Source of the DNA: Acanthamoeba sp. SK_2022b
Taxonomy: Eukaryota; Discosea; Longamoebia; Acanthamoebidae
NCBI GenBank assembly: GCA_027943245.1
Contig: JANDJZ010001790.1
Coordinates: 1 to 64,000 of the forward strand
Length of the DNA: 64,000 bases
Direction of reading: 5' to 3'
Below, piece by piece: positions 10,590-18,601 of the stretch. The translations under genes and the position numbers were made by a program. Position 1 is the first letter of the stretch. Each line of letters opens with the position of its first letter. Below the pieces are notes generated by a model that did not search any database, was not told where the DNA came from, and worked only from the letters and a program-made list of their open reading frames with translations.

Positions 10590-10972
10590 ACGGCGACCTC
10601 GGCGATAAATTGCTGGTAAGCGTCGGCGTTGAAACCGAGCAGGGCGTGGCCGTTGCCGTCGTTCAGCAGCGGGCGTTTGATGATCGCCGGCTGCGCCAGC
10701 ATCAGCGCGATGGCGGCGTCGGCGTTATCGCAGGCGTTGCGTTGCGCTTCATCCAGCTTGCGCCAGGTGGTGCCGCGAGTATTGAGCAGCGGCTCCCAAC
10801 CCAGTTGCGCGATAAAACCGCGCAGCTGCTGTTCGGTCAGGCCGTCGGCGCGGTAGTCGTGAAAATGATAGGCCACGCCCTGATCTTCCAGCCAGCGGCG
10901 GGCTTTTTTGATGGTGTCGCAGTTTTTGATGCCGTACATCGTCAGCGTTGTCTGTTGCGGTTTGTTTGCCAT
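10586..10972 (-). CDS. yffB: ArsC/Spx-family reductase-like protein YffB
   Basis: A 128-residue thioredoxin-fold protein of the ArsC/YffB family. The single active-site-like Cys18 lies in [11 protein letters not shown], and the conserved [10 protein letters not shown] and IIKRPLL blocks match E. coli YffB, which is about 10 residues shorter at the N-terminus. An internal methionine at position 12 is a possible alternative start. Probably glutathione-dependent; arsenate reduction is not shown for this branch. It is the first gene of the yffB-dapE-M15-ypfN run. Confidence 0.9.
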   Translation of the reverse strand: MANKPQQTTLTMYGIKNCDTIKKARRWLEDQGVAYHFHDYRADGLTEQQLRGFIAQLGWEPLLNTRGTTWRKLDEAQRNACDNADAAIALMLAQPAIIKRPLLNDGNGHALLGFNADAYQQFIAEVAV

Positions 10973-11227
10973 GGCGTAAAGCTACCTGTCTCGTCGAGTC
11001 GATACTGAGCGGCGGGCGCGATCTTTGGCCCTCTCGCCGCCCGGCGATAGCAGAGATAATGCCAGTAAAGCGGCGGCGAGATCCAGACAACGATGCGGAT
11101 GAGGTGCGATTGGGTGCCTGGGAGAGGGAGAGGCAACGTGGCGGAGCGGCGGCCTTCGCCGGCGGTGCTCTCGAAGAGATGCCGGCGAAGGCGTTCAGCC
11201 GCAAATGCGAATCTGAAGAAGAGGGCG

Positions 11228-11779
11228 TTACTCTTTATTTATTCTTATGTTTAAACGATCGGTTAAACAGCGCACGCGGGTAATGTGCAATAGCGGTTTT
11301 ATCCGGCTGGCGCCGAGTTTTTTCATTATTCGTGACTTGTAATGATTGGCGGTTTTATTTCTGATATTCATGGCACTGCTGATATCGGCCAGCGATTTTC
11401 CCGTCGACCATTCCGAGAGGAAAAGCGACTCGCGCTGGGACAGTTGCGGCGGCTCGGTATAGTGGCTGTAACGTTTATATAAGTCGCCGATCAGGTGGCT
11501 AAAACGGCTCAATGATATAAGGTTTGATAATATAATGGTCTTTCTGTCGACAATCACCATTTCATGCGGGCAGTCAGTGATAATGACTATTTTGTAGGTG
11601 TTGGGGTTGGCATATTCATCGCGGTAACGCGCTTCAAAATTGGCGATGGTGACATCGATGAAGCAGACTCTTTTGCGGCTAAAGCCGGCCGGTGCGCGTT
11701 TTTCCGCCCAGGTTTGCTTAATGAGTTGTCGGATGCCGACGCTGGTATAGGCACAATCGCTGAAAATATCAATTTCCAT
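11228..11779 (-). CDS. LuxR-family (GerE-type HTH) transcriptional regulator
   Basis: A 183-residue protein with a C-terminal LuxR/GerE helix-turn-helix at about residues 112-165 (LSQRESLFLSEW, then ADISSAMNIRNKTANHYKS). The N-terminal 110 residues match no receiver, autoinducer or PAS domain I can name and lack a clear phospho-acceptor pattern. Architecture and size recall stand-alone envelope or fimbrial regulators such as RcsA or EcpR, which is a comparison only. Base composition is clearly more AT-rich than its neighbours, and the upstream gap is very AT-rich, suggesting transfer or H-NS-type silencing. No confident target. Confidence 0.8.
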   Translation of the reverse strand: MEIDIFSDCAYTSVGIRQLIKQTWAEKRAPAGFSRKRVCFIDVTIANFEARYRDEYANPNTYKIVIITDCPHEMVIVDRKTIILSNLISLSRFSHLIGDLYKRYSHYTEPPQLSQRESLFLSEWSTGKSLADISSAMNIRNKTANHYKSRIMKKLGASRIKPLLHITRVRCLTDRLNIRINKE

Positions 11780-12308
11780 TTTATTATAGTCCTTTACTTT
11801 CTATTTCCCGGTGAGGATCGATATCTTAAAACATAAAAAAAGAAACAATCTAAATAATTTCACATTGAACTTATCTTGTCGCGTAGGCAGAAGCCCTCTC
11901 TCGGCGGCGGCAAATAAGGAAAGTCTCATATACTAACATGATTTATAAAGAGTAAATCTGCTTTTTAGCCGGCCCTTTGGCCGGAGACGGTTTAATAGAA
12001 TAGAAATCCTCTATTAATACTCAGGTTATTAAAAGGAATTAACATAGATGTCACCTATCACAAAAGTAAATTCGATCGTTTTTATCGATGCTTGTAGCGT
12101 GGCTGATTTCGTTAATGGGTTAATAACTAAGATATTTCTTGTTTTCTTGCCGCGATGGCGGTTTTATTTTGAACGGTGGAAAGACAGTCTATGAGTTTAT
12201 GCGGAAATTCGGTTTAAAATTGAGATAAAGATAAATCTAAACAAAGAAAATGCGATGTTTTGAGCGACGAACAGCGCGTAATGTGGGCGGTTGATACGGA
12301 GAGCTGGC
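11780..12308. other. AT-rich intergenic patch divergent to the LuxR-type gene
   Basis: This stretch is much richer in A and T than the window. It contains a perfect CCGGCC/GGCCGG hairpin (11969-11984, 4-base loop, no T-tail) and one small open frame with a ribosome site, listed separately. No other gene was seen. Confidence 0.6.
12048..12194 (+). CDS. possible 48-residue small protein
   Basis: An ATG at 12048 opens a 48-codon frame ending in TGA, preceded by AAAAGGAA about 10 bases upstream. The product has a hydrophobic centre (FVNGLITKIFLVFLP) and a basic aromatic C-terminal part (RWRFYFERWKDSL), as expected of a small membrane-associated peptide. It diverges from the LuxR-type regulator. 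I recognise no family. The evidence is only the frame, the ribosome site and the position, so it may be chance. Confidence 0.3.
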   Translation: MSPITKVNSIVFIDACSVADFVNGLITKIFLVFLPRWRFYFERWKDSL

Positions 12309-12734
12309 GTGAAAGAATGTCATATCGAAATTTCCGATCGGGTAACGCCGGAAATAACGTCTTGTATTGCGGAGGGGTTGGACCGTTTTAATGATCAACA
12401 GATCGGCTACGGCGATCGTCTGCCGCTGGCGGTGGTGGTAAAAGATCCCGACAGTGGGGAGGTTCTGGGGGGAATTACCGGGCGTTCATCGTTAGGGCTG
12501 CTGTTTCTCGATCTCTTTTATCTGCCGGAAGCGCTGCGCGGCGCGGGGCTGGGCAGCGAACTGTTGCGCCGCTTCGAACAGGAAGGTCGCCGGCGCGGTT
12601 GCCTTTCCGCCGTGTTGTACACCATCAGCTTTCAGGCGCCGGACTTTTATCAACGGCATGGCTGGCAACGTATGGGCGAAGTGCCTTGCTTGCCGCCGGG
12701 GACTAGCCGTATCTTTATGAGCAAAACCCTGTGA
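12309..12734 (+). CDS. GNAT family N-acetyltransferase
   Basis: A 141-residue GNAT-fold protein. The acetyl-CoA binding loop is RGAGLG in motif A, after the beta-strand LLFLDLFYLPEALRG, and the C-terminal motif B is FQAPDFYQRHGW. The open frame starts at a TTG at 12291; the GTG at 12309 has GGAGAG upstream and is preferred. The acceptor substrate cannot be told from sequence. It is convergent with a second GNAT gene, 7 bases apart. Confidence 0.8.
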   Translation: MKECHIEISDRVTPEITSCIAEGLDRFNDQQIGYGDRLPLAVVVKDPDSGEVLGGITGRSSLGLLFLDLFYLPEALRGAGLGSELLRRFEQEGRRRGCLSAVLYTISFQAPDFYQRHGWQRMGEVPCLPPGTSRIFMSKTL

Positions 12735-12741
12735 AGCGCGT

Positions 12742-13173
12742 TTAACGCACGTAGCCTCCCTGTTGCAGGCGCTGCAGAGAGGCGCCGTCCGCATACACCA
12801 TGCCGGTGGTCAAATCGTGAAAGCCGTACTTTTTATAAAAGGCCAGCTTTTCCGGGACGGAATAGATGAAAATCTTGCCGAGCGGCGCCAGGTCTTGCAT
12901 CACCCGATCCATCAACCGGCGCCCCAATCCCTGTCCCTGAAAGCGCGGATCGATCGCCACGTCGGCCAGGTAAGCGACCGAGGTCAGATCGCTGATGGCG
13001 TGCGCGGTGGCGATCAGCTCGTCGCCGATAAACCCCCAATAGCAAAACTGGCTGTGTTGGTAAACGCGCCGCAGGGTGTGTGGATCGCGCTTGCCCAGTC
13101 CGGCTGCCTCCAGCAATTCGCACAGCCGCTGCCAGTCGATGGCGCGGCGGTTCAGATCGGTGACAATTTCCAT
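12742..13173 (-). CDS. GNAT family N-acetyltransferase
   Basis: A 143-residue GNAT protein with the acetyl-CoA loop QGQGLGRRL at about 78-86, preceded by VAYLADVAIDPRF, and a C-terminal FYKKYGFHD element. It is not closely similar to the neighbouring GNAT at 12309-12734, so this is not a recent tandem duplication. The TPR gene lies 9 bases upstream on the same strand, suggesting a two-gene operon. The acceptor is unknown. Confidence 0.82.
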   Translation of the reverse strand: MEIVTDLNRRAIDWQRLCELLEAAGLGKRDPHTLRRVYQHSQFCYWGFIGDELIATAHAISDLTSVAYLADVAIDPRFQGQGLGRRLMDRVMQDLAPLGKIFIYSVPEKLAFYKKYGFHDLTTGMVYADGASLQRLQQGGYVR

Positions 13174-13182
13174 CGTTTTCCT

Positions 13183-13662
13183 CTAACCAATAAGATTGAG
13201 ATCGGCGGCATAGTGCCGAATGGCGCGCTGATAGCCGCGGATGTCGGGGTCTGACGAGGTGTCCGCCAACAGCAACAACAGATCGGCCACGGCCCGTTTA
13301 TTTTCGCCCAGGTTGTACAGCGCCATAGCGCGAAACAGCATCAGCTCGTTGGCCTGCGGGAACTCGGTCAGGCCATCGTCGAAAGCCCGTAGCGAAGCCG
13401 GGTATTCTCCCAGGGCGCGGTAGGTGCTGCCGAGGCCCAGCCAGGCCTCGCGGCGCTGGGCGGGCGGCAAATCGCGGGCCAGCGCCGCGAGGTAGCAGGG
13501 AATGGCCTGTTGCTCCAGACCCTGTACGTCATACAGGCAGGCCAGCTGAAAGTGCAGCATCGCCGCTTCCGGTTCTGCTGCCAGCTGCCGTAGCGCCAGT
13601 GCAGTGGCTTCCTGATAGCGGCCCTGCGTTTTCAGCTGTGAAAGAGACAAAGAGGTGGACAT
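13183..13662 (-). CDS. tetratricopeptide repeat protein
   Basis: A 159-residue helical protein without signal peptide, made of about four degenerate TPR units. One example is AWLGLGSTYRALGEYPASL at about residues 73-91, with the canonical W/L/G/Y/A/P spacing. TPR proteins are protein-protein scaffolds; no enzymatic motif is present. It is likely co-transcribed with the downstream GNAT gene. Specific role unknown. Confidence 0.8.
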   Translation of the reverse strand: MSTSLSLSQLKTQGRYQEATALALRQLAAEPEAAMLHFQLACLYDVQGLEQQAIPCYLAALARDLPPAQRREAWLGLGSTYRALGEYPASLRAFDDGLTEFPQANELMLFRAMALYNLGENKRAVADLLLLLADTSSDPDIRGYQRAIRHYAADLNLIG

Positions 13663-13878
13663 GATCGGCGCTCCATTGGCGTATTTTTATACCTTTTACA
13701 CGCTATCGTGGAGAAATTGATATCACAAGGGAATAGCTGCACTGAGTATTGATCAGATAAATACGAAAATGTGCGCTAACCCCGGTTTCCGGGCCCGGCA
13801 TCGTTCCCGTTTCCCTTCACATGGTCAAAAAACAGGCGTAGAATCCGCTTCGTCAAATAATTGAGGTTGTAAAGTATT

Positions 13879-13938
13879 ATGGTTGATCGTGAATTAGGAA
13901 ACTGGAAAGACTTCATTGATGAGATGTTGGGCAACTGA
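13879..13938 (+). CDS. ypfM: 19-residue small protein YpfM
   Basis: A 19-codon frame whose product begins MVDRELGNWKDFID and ends EMLGN. It is nearly the same as E. coli YpfM, a 19-residue protein reading ELGNWKDFI at the same place between acrD and yffB. The ATG at 13879 follows a GAGG motif. It is far below the usual ORF size cutoff. Function is not established; the sequence suggests an amphipathic helix. Conservation of sequence and position makes it a real gene. Confidence 0.85.
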   Translation: MVDRELGNWKDFIDEMLGN

Positions 13939-14018
13939 CACAGCGTTGAAGCAGATGGCAAGGTTGAGTCATTGGAGCGTCACTGAAACACCTTGGGAAC
14001 GAGATTATCGTTTGAAAT

Positions 14019-14053
14019 AAAGCAGCATCGGTTCACCCGACGCTGCTTTTTTT
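14019..14053. terminator. terminator between ypfM and acrD
   Basis: AAAGCAGC and GCTGCTTT flank an inner CGG/CCG extension with one mismatch, and seven T follow. The A-run on the other side makes it usable for the convergent acrD transcript as well. Confidence 0.8.
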
Positions 14054-14065
14054 ATATCCCGCGGG

Positions 14066-17000
14066 TCAGTCCCCGGCGGCCGTCGTATTGCCTGCCGGAT
14101 GCGCTTTACCCGGGAAACGGCGGCGCACCAGTACGAAGAACAGCGGCACGAAGAAAATGGCCAGCAGGGTGGCGGAGATCATGCCGCCCATGACCCCGGT
14201 GCCGACCGCATGCTGGCTGCCGGAACCGGCGCCGCTGCTGGTGGCCATCGGCAGCACGCCGAAGATAAACGCCAGCGAGGTCATCAGGATCGGCCGCAGA
14301 CGCATGCGTGACGCATCGAGCGTGGCGGACATCAGATCCTGCCCTTTATGGTTCAGCTCATTGGCGAACTCGACGATCAGAATGGCGTTTTTCGCCGACA
14401 GCCCAATGATGGTCAGCAGGCCAACCTGGAAATAAACGTCGTTCTCCAGGCCGCGCAGCCAGGTGGCGGCGACCGCGCCGATCACCCCCAGCGGCACCAC
14501 CAGCATCACCGAGAACGGGATCGACCAGCTCTCATACAGCGCCGCCAGGCACAGGAACACCACCAGCAGCGAGATGGCGTACAGCGCCGGCGCCTGCGAG
14601 CCGGACAGCCGTTCCTGATAGGACATCGCGGTCCATTCCAGGCCAAAGCCGGTCGGCAGTTGGCTGACCAGTTTCTCCATTTCCGCCATGGCGGTGCCGG
14701 TGCTGACGCCGTTGGCCGCCTCGCCGACGATCTCCAGCGCCGAGCTGCCGTTATAGCGCTCCAGCCGCGGCGAGCCGTACTCCCAGTGTGAGGTGGCGAA
14801 GGCCGAGAACGGCACCATGCCGCCTGCGCTGTTGCGTACATACCATTTGTTGATGTCATCCGGCAGCATGCGGAACGGCGCCGCGGCCTGCACGTAGACT
14901 TTTTTCACCCGGCCGCGGTCGACGAAGTCGTTGACGTAGGTCGAGCCCCAGGCGGTGGAGAGGGTGTTGTTGATGTCGTCGATAGACACGCCCAGCGCCT
15001 GGGCCTTGCGCTGATCGATATCGATTTGCAGCTGCGGGCTGTCGTCCAGGCCGTTGTGGCGCACGCGCGACAGCAGCGGGTTTTGCCCGGCCAGCTGCAG
15101 CAGCTGATCGCGCGCCGCCATCAGCTTGGCGTGGCCGAGCCCGGCGTGGTCTTCCAACTCCATATCGAAGCCGGAGGAGTTGCCGAGGCCGGTGATCGCC
15201 GGCGGGCTGCTGGCGATCACCCGCGCTTCGTTAATCTTGTTGAATGCCAGCGTGGCGCGATCGATGATGTCGAACGAACTGTTGGCGCCCGAGGTGCGCA
15301 GATCCCAGTCTTTCAATCGCACAAACAGGCGCGCCACGTTCTGGCCGTTGCCGCCCGGGCCGGAGCCGATGATGGCGAACACCGACACCACATCCTGTTT
15401 CTCTTCGGTCAGGAAGTACTGCTCGACCTTTTCCACCACCTTAGAGGTTTGCTGCAGGGTGGAGCCCGCCGGCAGTTGCACCTGTACGGTGAAGATACCG
15501 CGGTCTTCCTGCGGCAGGAACGAGGTCGGCAGCTTGATGAACAGCAGCGCCATGCCGCCGAGCAACAGCAGATAAATCACCATGTAGCGGCCGCTGGCGT
15601 GCAGGATCCGCCCCACGCCGCGCTCATAGCGTTCGGCGTTGCGGTTGAACATGCGGTTGAACCAGCCGAAGAAGCCGCGCTTGCCGTGATGGTGCCCCTT
15701 GGCGATCGGTTTGAGCAGCGTGGCGCACAGGGCCGGGGTCAGGATCATCGCCACCAGCACTGACAACACCATGGCGGAGACGATGGTAATGGAGAACTGG
15801 CGATAGATGGCGCCGGTGGTGCCACCGAAGAACGCCATCGGCACAAATACCGCCGACAGCACCAGCGCGATGCCGACCAGCGCGCTCTGGATTTGCCCCA
15901 TGGATTTGCGCGTGGCCTCACGCGGTGGCAGGCCTTCCTCGCTCATCACGCGTTCGACGTTTTCCACCACCACGATGGCGTCGTCCACCAGCAGGCCGAT
16001 CGCCAGCACCATGGCGAACATGGTGAGGGTATTGATACTGAAACCGCAGGCGGAAAGGATGGCGAAGGTGCCCATCAGCACGACCGGCACGGCGATGGTG
16101 GGGATCAGCGTGGCGCGGAAGTTCTGCAGGAACAGGTACATCACCAGGAACACCAGCAGGATGGCTTCCAGCAGCGTTTTCACCACGTCCTTGATCGAGG
16201 CTTTGACGAACGGGGTGGTTTCATAGGCCACCTTGGCCTCCAGCCCGTGTGGGAAGTACTGCGACAGCTCGGCGATCTTGTCCTTCACCAGCTGGTCGGT
16301 CTGCAGTTCGTTGGCGCCGGAGGCCAACTTGATGTTCATGCCTGCGGCCTGCATGCCGTTGTAGCGGCTGAGGTAGTTGTAATTCTCGCCGCCCAGTTCG
16401 ACGGTGGCGACGTTGCCCAGCGTCACCAGCGAGCCGTCCTGATTGACCCGCAGCGTGATCTGGCGGAACTGTTCCGGCGTCTGGAGCTGCGACTGGGCGT
16501 TGATGGTGGCGTTCAGCGCCTGCTTGTCGACCGACGGTGTGCCGCCCAGCTGGCCGACTGCCACCTGGGCGTTCTGCGACTGAATGGCCTTGACCACGTC
16601 CTGGGTCGTGAGCTGGTAGCTGTTGAGCTTGTTGGGATCGAGCCAGATGCGCATGGCGTATTGCGAGCCGTACACGTCCATGCTGCCGACGCCGTTGATG
16701 CGGCTGAGCGGATCCTGCAGGTTGGAGACGATGTAATCGGCGATGTCCTGCTTGTCCATGCTGTTGTCGGTGGAGACGAACGCCACCATCATCAGCGTGG
16801 TGTCGCCGGATTTCGACACCGTGACTCCCTGATTCTGCACCGCCTGCGGCAGACGTTTGATCGCCGCCTGCAGCTGGTTTTGCACCTGCTGCATCGCCTC
16901 GTTGGGATCGGTGCCGGCTTCGAACGTCAGCGTGACGGTGGCCTGGCCGGTATTGGTGCTCTGCGACGACATATACATCATGTTGTCGAGGCCGGTCATA

Positions 17001-17203
17001 TTCTGTTCAATGATTTGGGTAACGGTGTTTTCCAGCGTTTGCGCCGAAGCACCTGGGTAAGTTGCGCTGATGCGCACGTTCGGCGGCGCCAAATTCGGGT
17101 ATTGTTCTACCGGTAGGGAAGAAATCGCCAACGCCCCGGTCAGGCAAAGAATAATTGCCAGCACCCAGGCAAAAATCGGGCGATCAATAAAAAAATTGGC
17201 CAT
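14066..17203 (-). CDS. acrD: RND multidrug/aminoglycoside efflux permease AcrD
   Basis: A 1045-residue RND pump, the inner-membrane part of a tripartite exporter that uses AcrA and TolC. The start [17 protein letters not shown] and overall identity pattern match AcrD. The proton-relay aspartates are in the [15 protein letters not shown] motif (about 400-414), with the partner lysine in [14 protein letters not shown] (about 940). Two large periplasmic loops and twelve membrane segments are expected, and length is typical. No membrane-fusion gene is adjacent, as in E. coli. Position beside ypfM and narQ supports AcrD over AcrB. Start has GAGG upstream. Confidence 0.93.
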   Translation of the reverse strand: MANFFIDRPIFAWVLAIILCLTGALAISSLPVEQYPNLAPPNVRISATYPGASAQTLENTVTQIIEQNMTGLDNMMYMSSQSTNTGQATVTLTFEAGTDPNEAMQQVQNQLQAAIKRLPQAVQNQGVTVSKSGDTTLMMVAFVSTDNSMDKQDIADYIVSNLQDPLSRINGVGSMDVYGSQYAMRIWLDPNKLNSYQLTTQDVVKAIQSQNAQVAVGQLGGTPSVDKQALNATINAQSQLQTPEQFRQITLRVNQDGSLVTLGNVATVELGGENYNYLSRYNGMQAAGMNIKLASGANELQTDQLVKDKIAELSQYFPHGLEAKVAYETTPFVKASIKDVVKTLLEAILLVFLVMYLFLQNFRATLIPTIAVPVVLMGTFAILSACGFSINTLTMFAMVLAIGLLVDDAIVVVENVERVMSEEGLPPREATRKSMGQIQSALVGIALVLSAVFVPMAFFGGTTGAIYRQFSITIVSAMVLSVLVAMILTPALCATLLKPIAKGHHHGKRGFFGWFNRMFNRNAERYERGVGRILHASGRYMVIYLLLLGGMALLFIKLPTSFLPQEDRGIFTVQVQLPAGSTLQQTSKVVEKVEQYFLTEEKQDVVSVFAIIGSGPGGNGQNVARLFVRLKDWDLRTSGANSSFDIIDRATLAFNKINEARVIASSPPAITGLGNSSGFDMELEDHAGLGHAKLMAARDQLLQLAGQNPLLSRVRHNGLDDSPQLQIDIDQRKAQALGVSIDDINNTLSTAWGSTYVNDFVDRGRVKKVYVQAAAPFRMLPDDINKWYVRNSAGGMVPFSAFATSHWEYGSPRLERYNGSSALEIVGEAANGVSTGTAMAEMEKLVSQLPTGFGLEWTAMSYQERLSGSQAPALYAISLLVVFLCLAALYESWSIPFSVMLVVPLGVIGAVAATWLRGLENDVYFQVGLLTIIGLSAKNAILIVEFANELNHKGQDLMSATLDASRMRLRPILMTSLAFIFGVLPMATSSGAGSGSQHAVGTGVMGGMISATLLAIFFVPLFFVLVRRRFPGKAHPAGNTTAAGD

Positions 17204-17496
17204 GCAGCGCGAACCTCGTTATGACTTGTTCTATCTTTAAAACGCATCAGAATTATGCATTTCAGCGGCAGGGAAGGATTCCGGCGCTATTGCACTTTAC
17301 TCGGGATAGCCGAGGAAAGCGTGGAGAAAAAAAGGAGATAGTGTAAATAACGGTAGCGGAAAACGGCGTGGGTGTACTGGCGTCGGTAATTGTACGCTAT
17401 TAAGACATTTTTATTACTATCAAAGGCCTTGCGCATCTCTTCGCCGCAGGGAACCGGAAAGTAAAAACTGGACTTACCTTACAGCAGGAGCTTGGC

Positions 17497-17775
17497 ATGG
17501 GAATTAACCCGGTATTTGCCCGTCGGCTTTATTTGTGCTGGCTGATCAGCCACAGTGAGCGGCCCAATGTGCCGCGGTTGATGGCGCTGACCGGCTGGCC
17601 GCGCCGCACGTTGCAGGATGTGCTGAAGGCGCTGCCCGGCATGGGCGTCGAGCTGCAGTTCGTGCAGCAGGGCGTGCGCAACAACGACGGTTTTTATCAG
17701 TTGGAAAGCTGGGGGCCGTTCAACAAGAGCTGGGTGCACCAGCATCATCAGGCGCTGCTCAGCGCCATCGAGTAA
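17497..17775 (+). CDS. small winged-helix DNA-binding protein
   Basis: A 92-residue basic protein with a predicted winged helix: RPNVPRLMALTGWPRRTLQ (about 24-42) reads as a helix-turn-helix recognising DNA, followed by a beta-wing ending in YQLESWGPF. It resembles the short stand-alone winged-helix family PF09904, but I hold that assignment loosely. An AGGAG ribosome site precedes the ATG. It sits alone between minus-strand acrD and narP. Targets unknown; it could control either neighbour. Confidence 0.75.
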   Translation: MGINPVFARRLYLCWLISHSERPNVPRLMALTGWPRRTLQDVLKALPGMGVELQFVQQGVRNNDGFYQLESWGPFNKSWVHQHHQALLSAIE

Positions 17776-17777
17776 GC

Positions 17778-17800
17778 TGCCCCGGCGCATTGGCCGGGGC
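17778..17800. other. hairpin between the winged-helix gene and narP
   Basis: GCCCCGGC and GCCGGGGC pair around a 6-base loop in the gap between two convergent genes. There is no T-run on either strand, so it is a structural terminator at best. Confidence 0.4.
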
Positions 17801-17807
17801 GGGGCGA

Positions 17808-18440
17808 TCATTGACTTTTGTGCTCCAGGTACATCACCGTCGCCGCCACGCGAGAACGCACGTCCAGCTTGCGCAGTATGTTGCGGATGTGCACCTTCAC
17901 GGTTTCTTCAGAGATATGCAACTGCGCCGCCACCTGCTTGTTGGACAGGCCGCGCGCCACCTCTTGCAAGACGTCCAGCTCGCGTTCGGTCAAGGCGGCG
18001 AAGGGATCGCGTTGCTCGCCGCGCGCCAGCAAATAGTCGGCCATGGCGTCGCTGATCACGTTCTGCCCTTCGGCGGCGGCGCTGATGTGTTCCAGCAGCT
18101 GTTCCGGCTCGCTGTCCTTCAGCAGGTAGCCGTCGGCGCCGGCGTCGATCAGCGCATACAAATCGCTGCGCGCGTCGGAAACCGTCAGCACGATGATGCG
18201 CGCATCCACGCCTTCGTCGCGCAGGGCCCGCAGCGTGTCCAGCCCGGACATGCCTTTCATGTTCAGATCCAACAAGATCACGTCCGGCGTGTGCTGCAGT
18301 GCCAGCGCAACCGCCTCACTGCCGTTGCCGGCCTCTGCCACCACGCCAAATCGCGCATCCAGTCCCAGCAGTTGTTTGATGCCGCGCCGCATCAACGGAT
18401 GATCGTCAACGATCATGACTCGGTATTGCTTCATCACCAT
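17808..18440 (-). CDS. narP: nitrate/nitrite response regulator NarP
   Basis: A 210-residue NarL-family response regulator. The receiver domain (5-120) has the acidic pair DD at 12-13 and phospho-acceptor Asp58 in ILLDLNMKGMSGLD. A LuxR-type helix-turn-helix follows (LTERELDVLQEVARGLSNKQ, then ISEETVKVHIRN). The LNMKGMSGLDTL stretch and the VMIVDDHPLMRRG start fit NarP rather than NarL. The frame runs back to 18461, but the ATG at 18440 has AGGGAG 8 bases upstream. Its partner sensor narQ lies directly upstream on the same strand, whereas the two genes are unlinked in E. coli. Confidence 0.92.
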   Translation of the reverse strand: MVMKQYRVMIVDDHPLMRRGIKQLLGLDARFGVVAEAGNGSEAVALALQHTPDVILLDLNMKGMSGLDTLRALRDEGVDARIIVLTVSDARSDLYALIDAGADGYLLKDSEPEQLLEHISAAAEGQNVISDAMADYLLARGEQRDPFAALTERELDVLQEVARGLSNKQVAAQLHISEETVKVHIRNILRKLDVRSRVAATVMYLEHKSQ

Positions 18441-18601
18441 GAAATATGCTCCCTGTAGCAAGTAAAGCCACTCAAACGCGCCCTGGGGCGTGCTTCACAG
18501 TGGGACTGTCTCTTCAAAAATAGCGGCAATCTTCGCCGCAAACCTCCCCGGGCGGCCTTCTGCCCGGCGGCAGCCGTAACGCAAAGTGAACAGCGGCGAG
18601 G

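Noticed and set aside
10948..11283. A 111-codon plus-strand frame between yffB and the LuxR-type gene
   Set aside because: No ribosome site, no hydrophobic or domain pattern, overlaps the ends of both neighbours. The 10973-11227 gap shows no other feature.
12309..13173. Tandem duplication of the two GNAT genes
   Set aside because: They are convergent and share only the fold-level acetyl-CoA loop, so they are unrelated copies.
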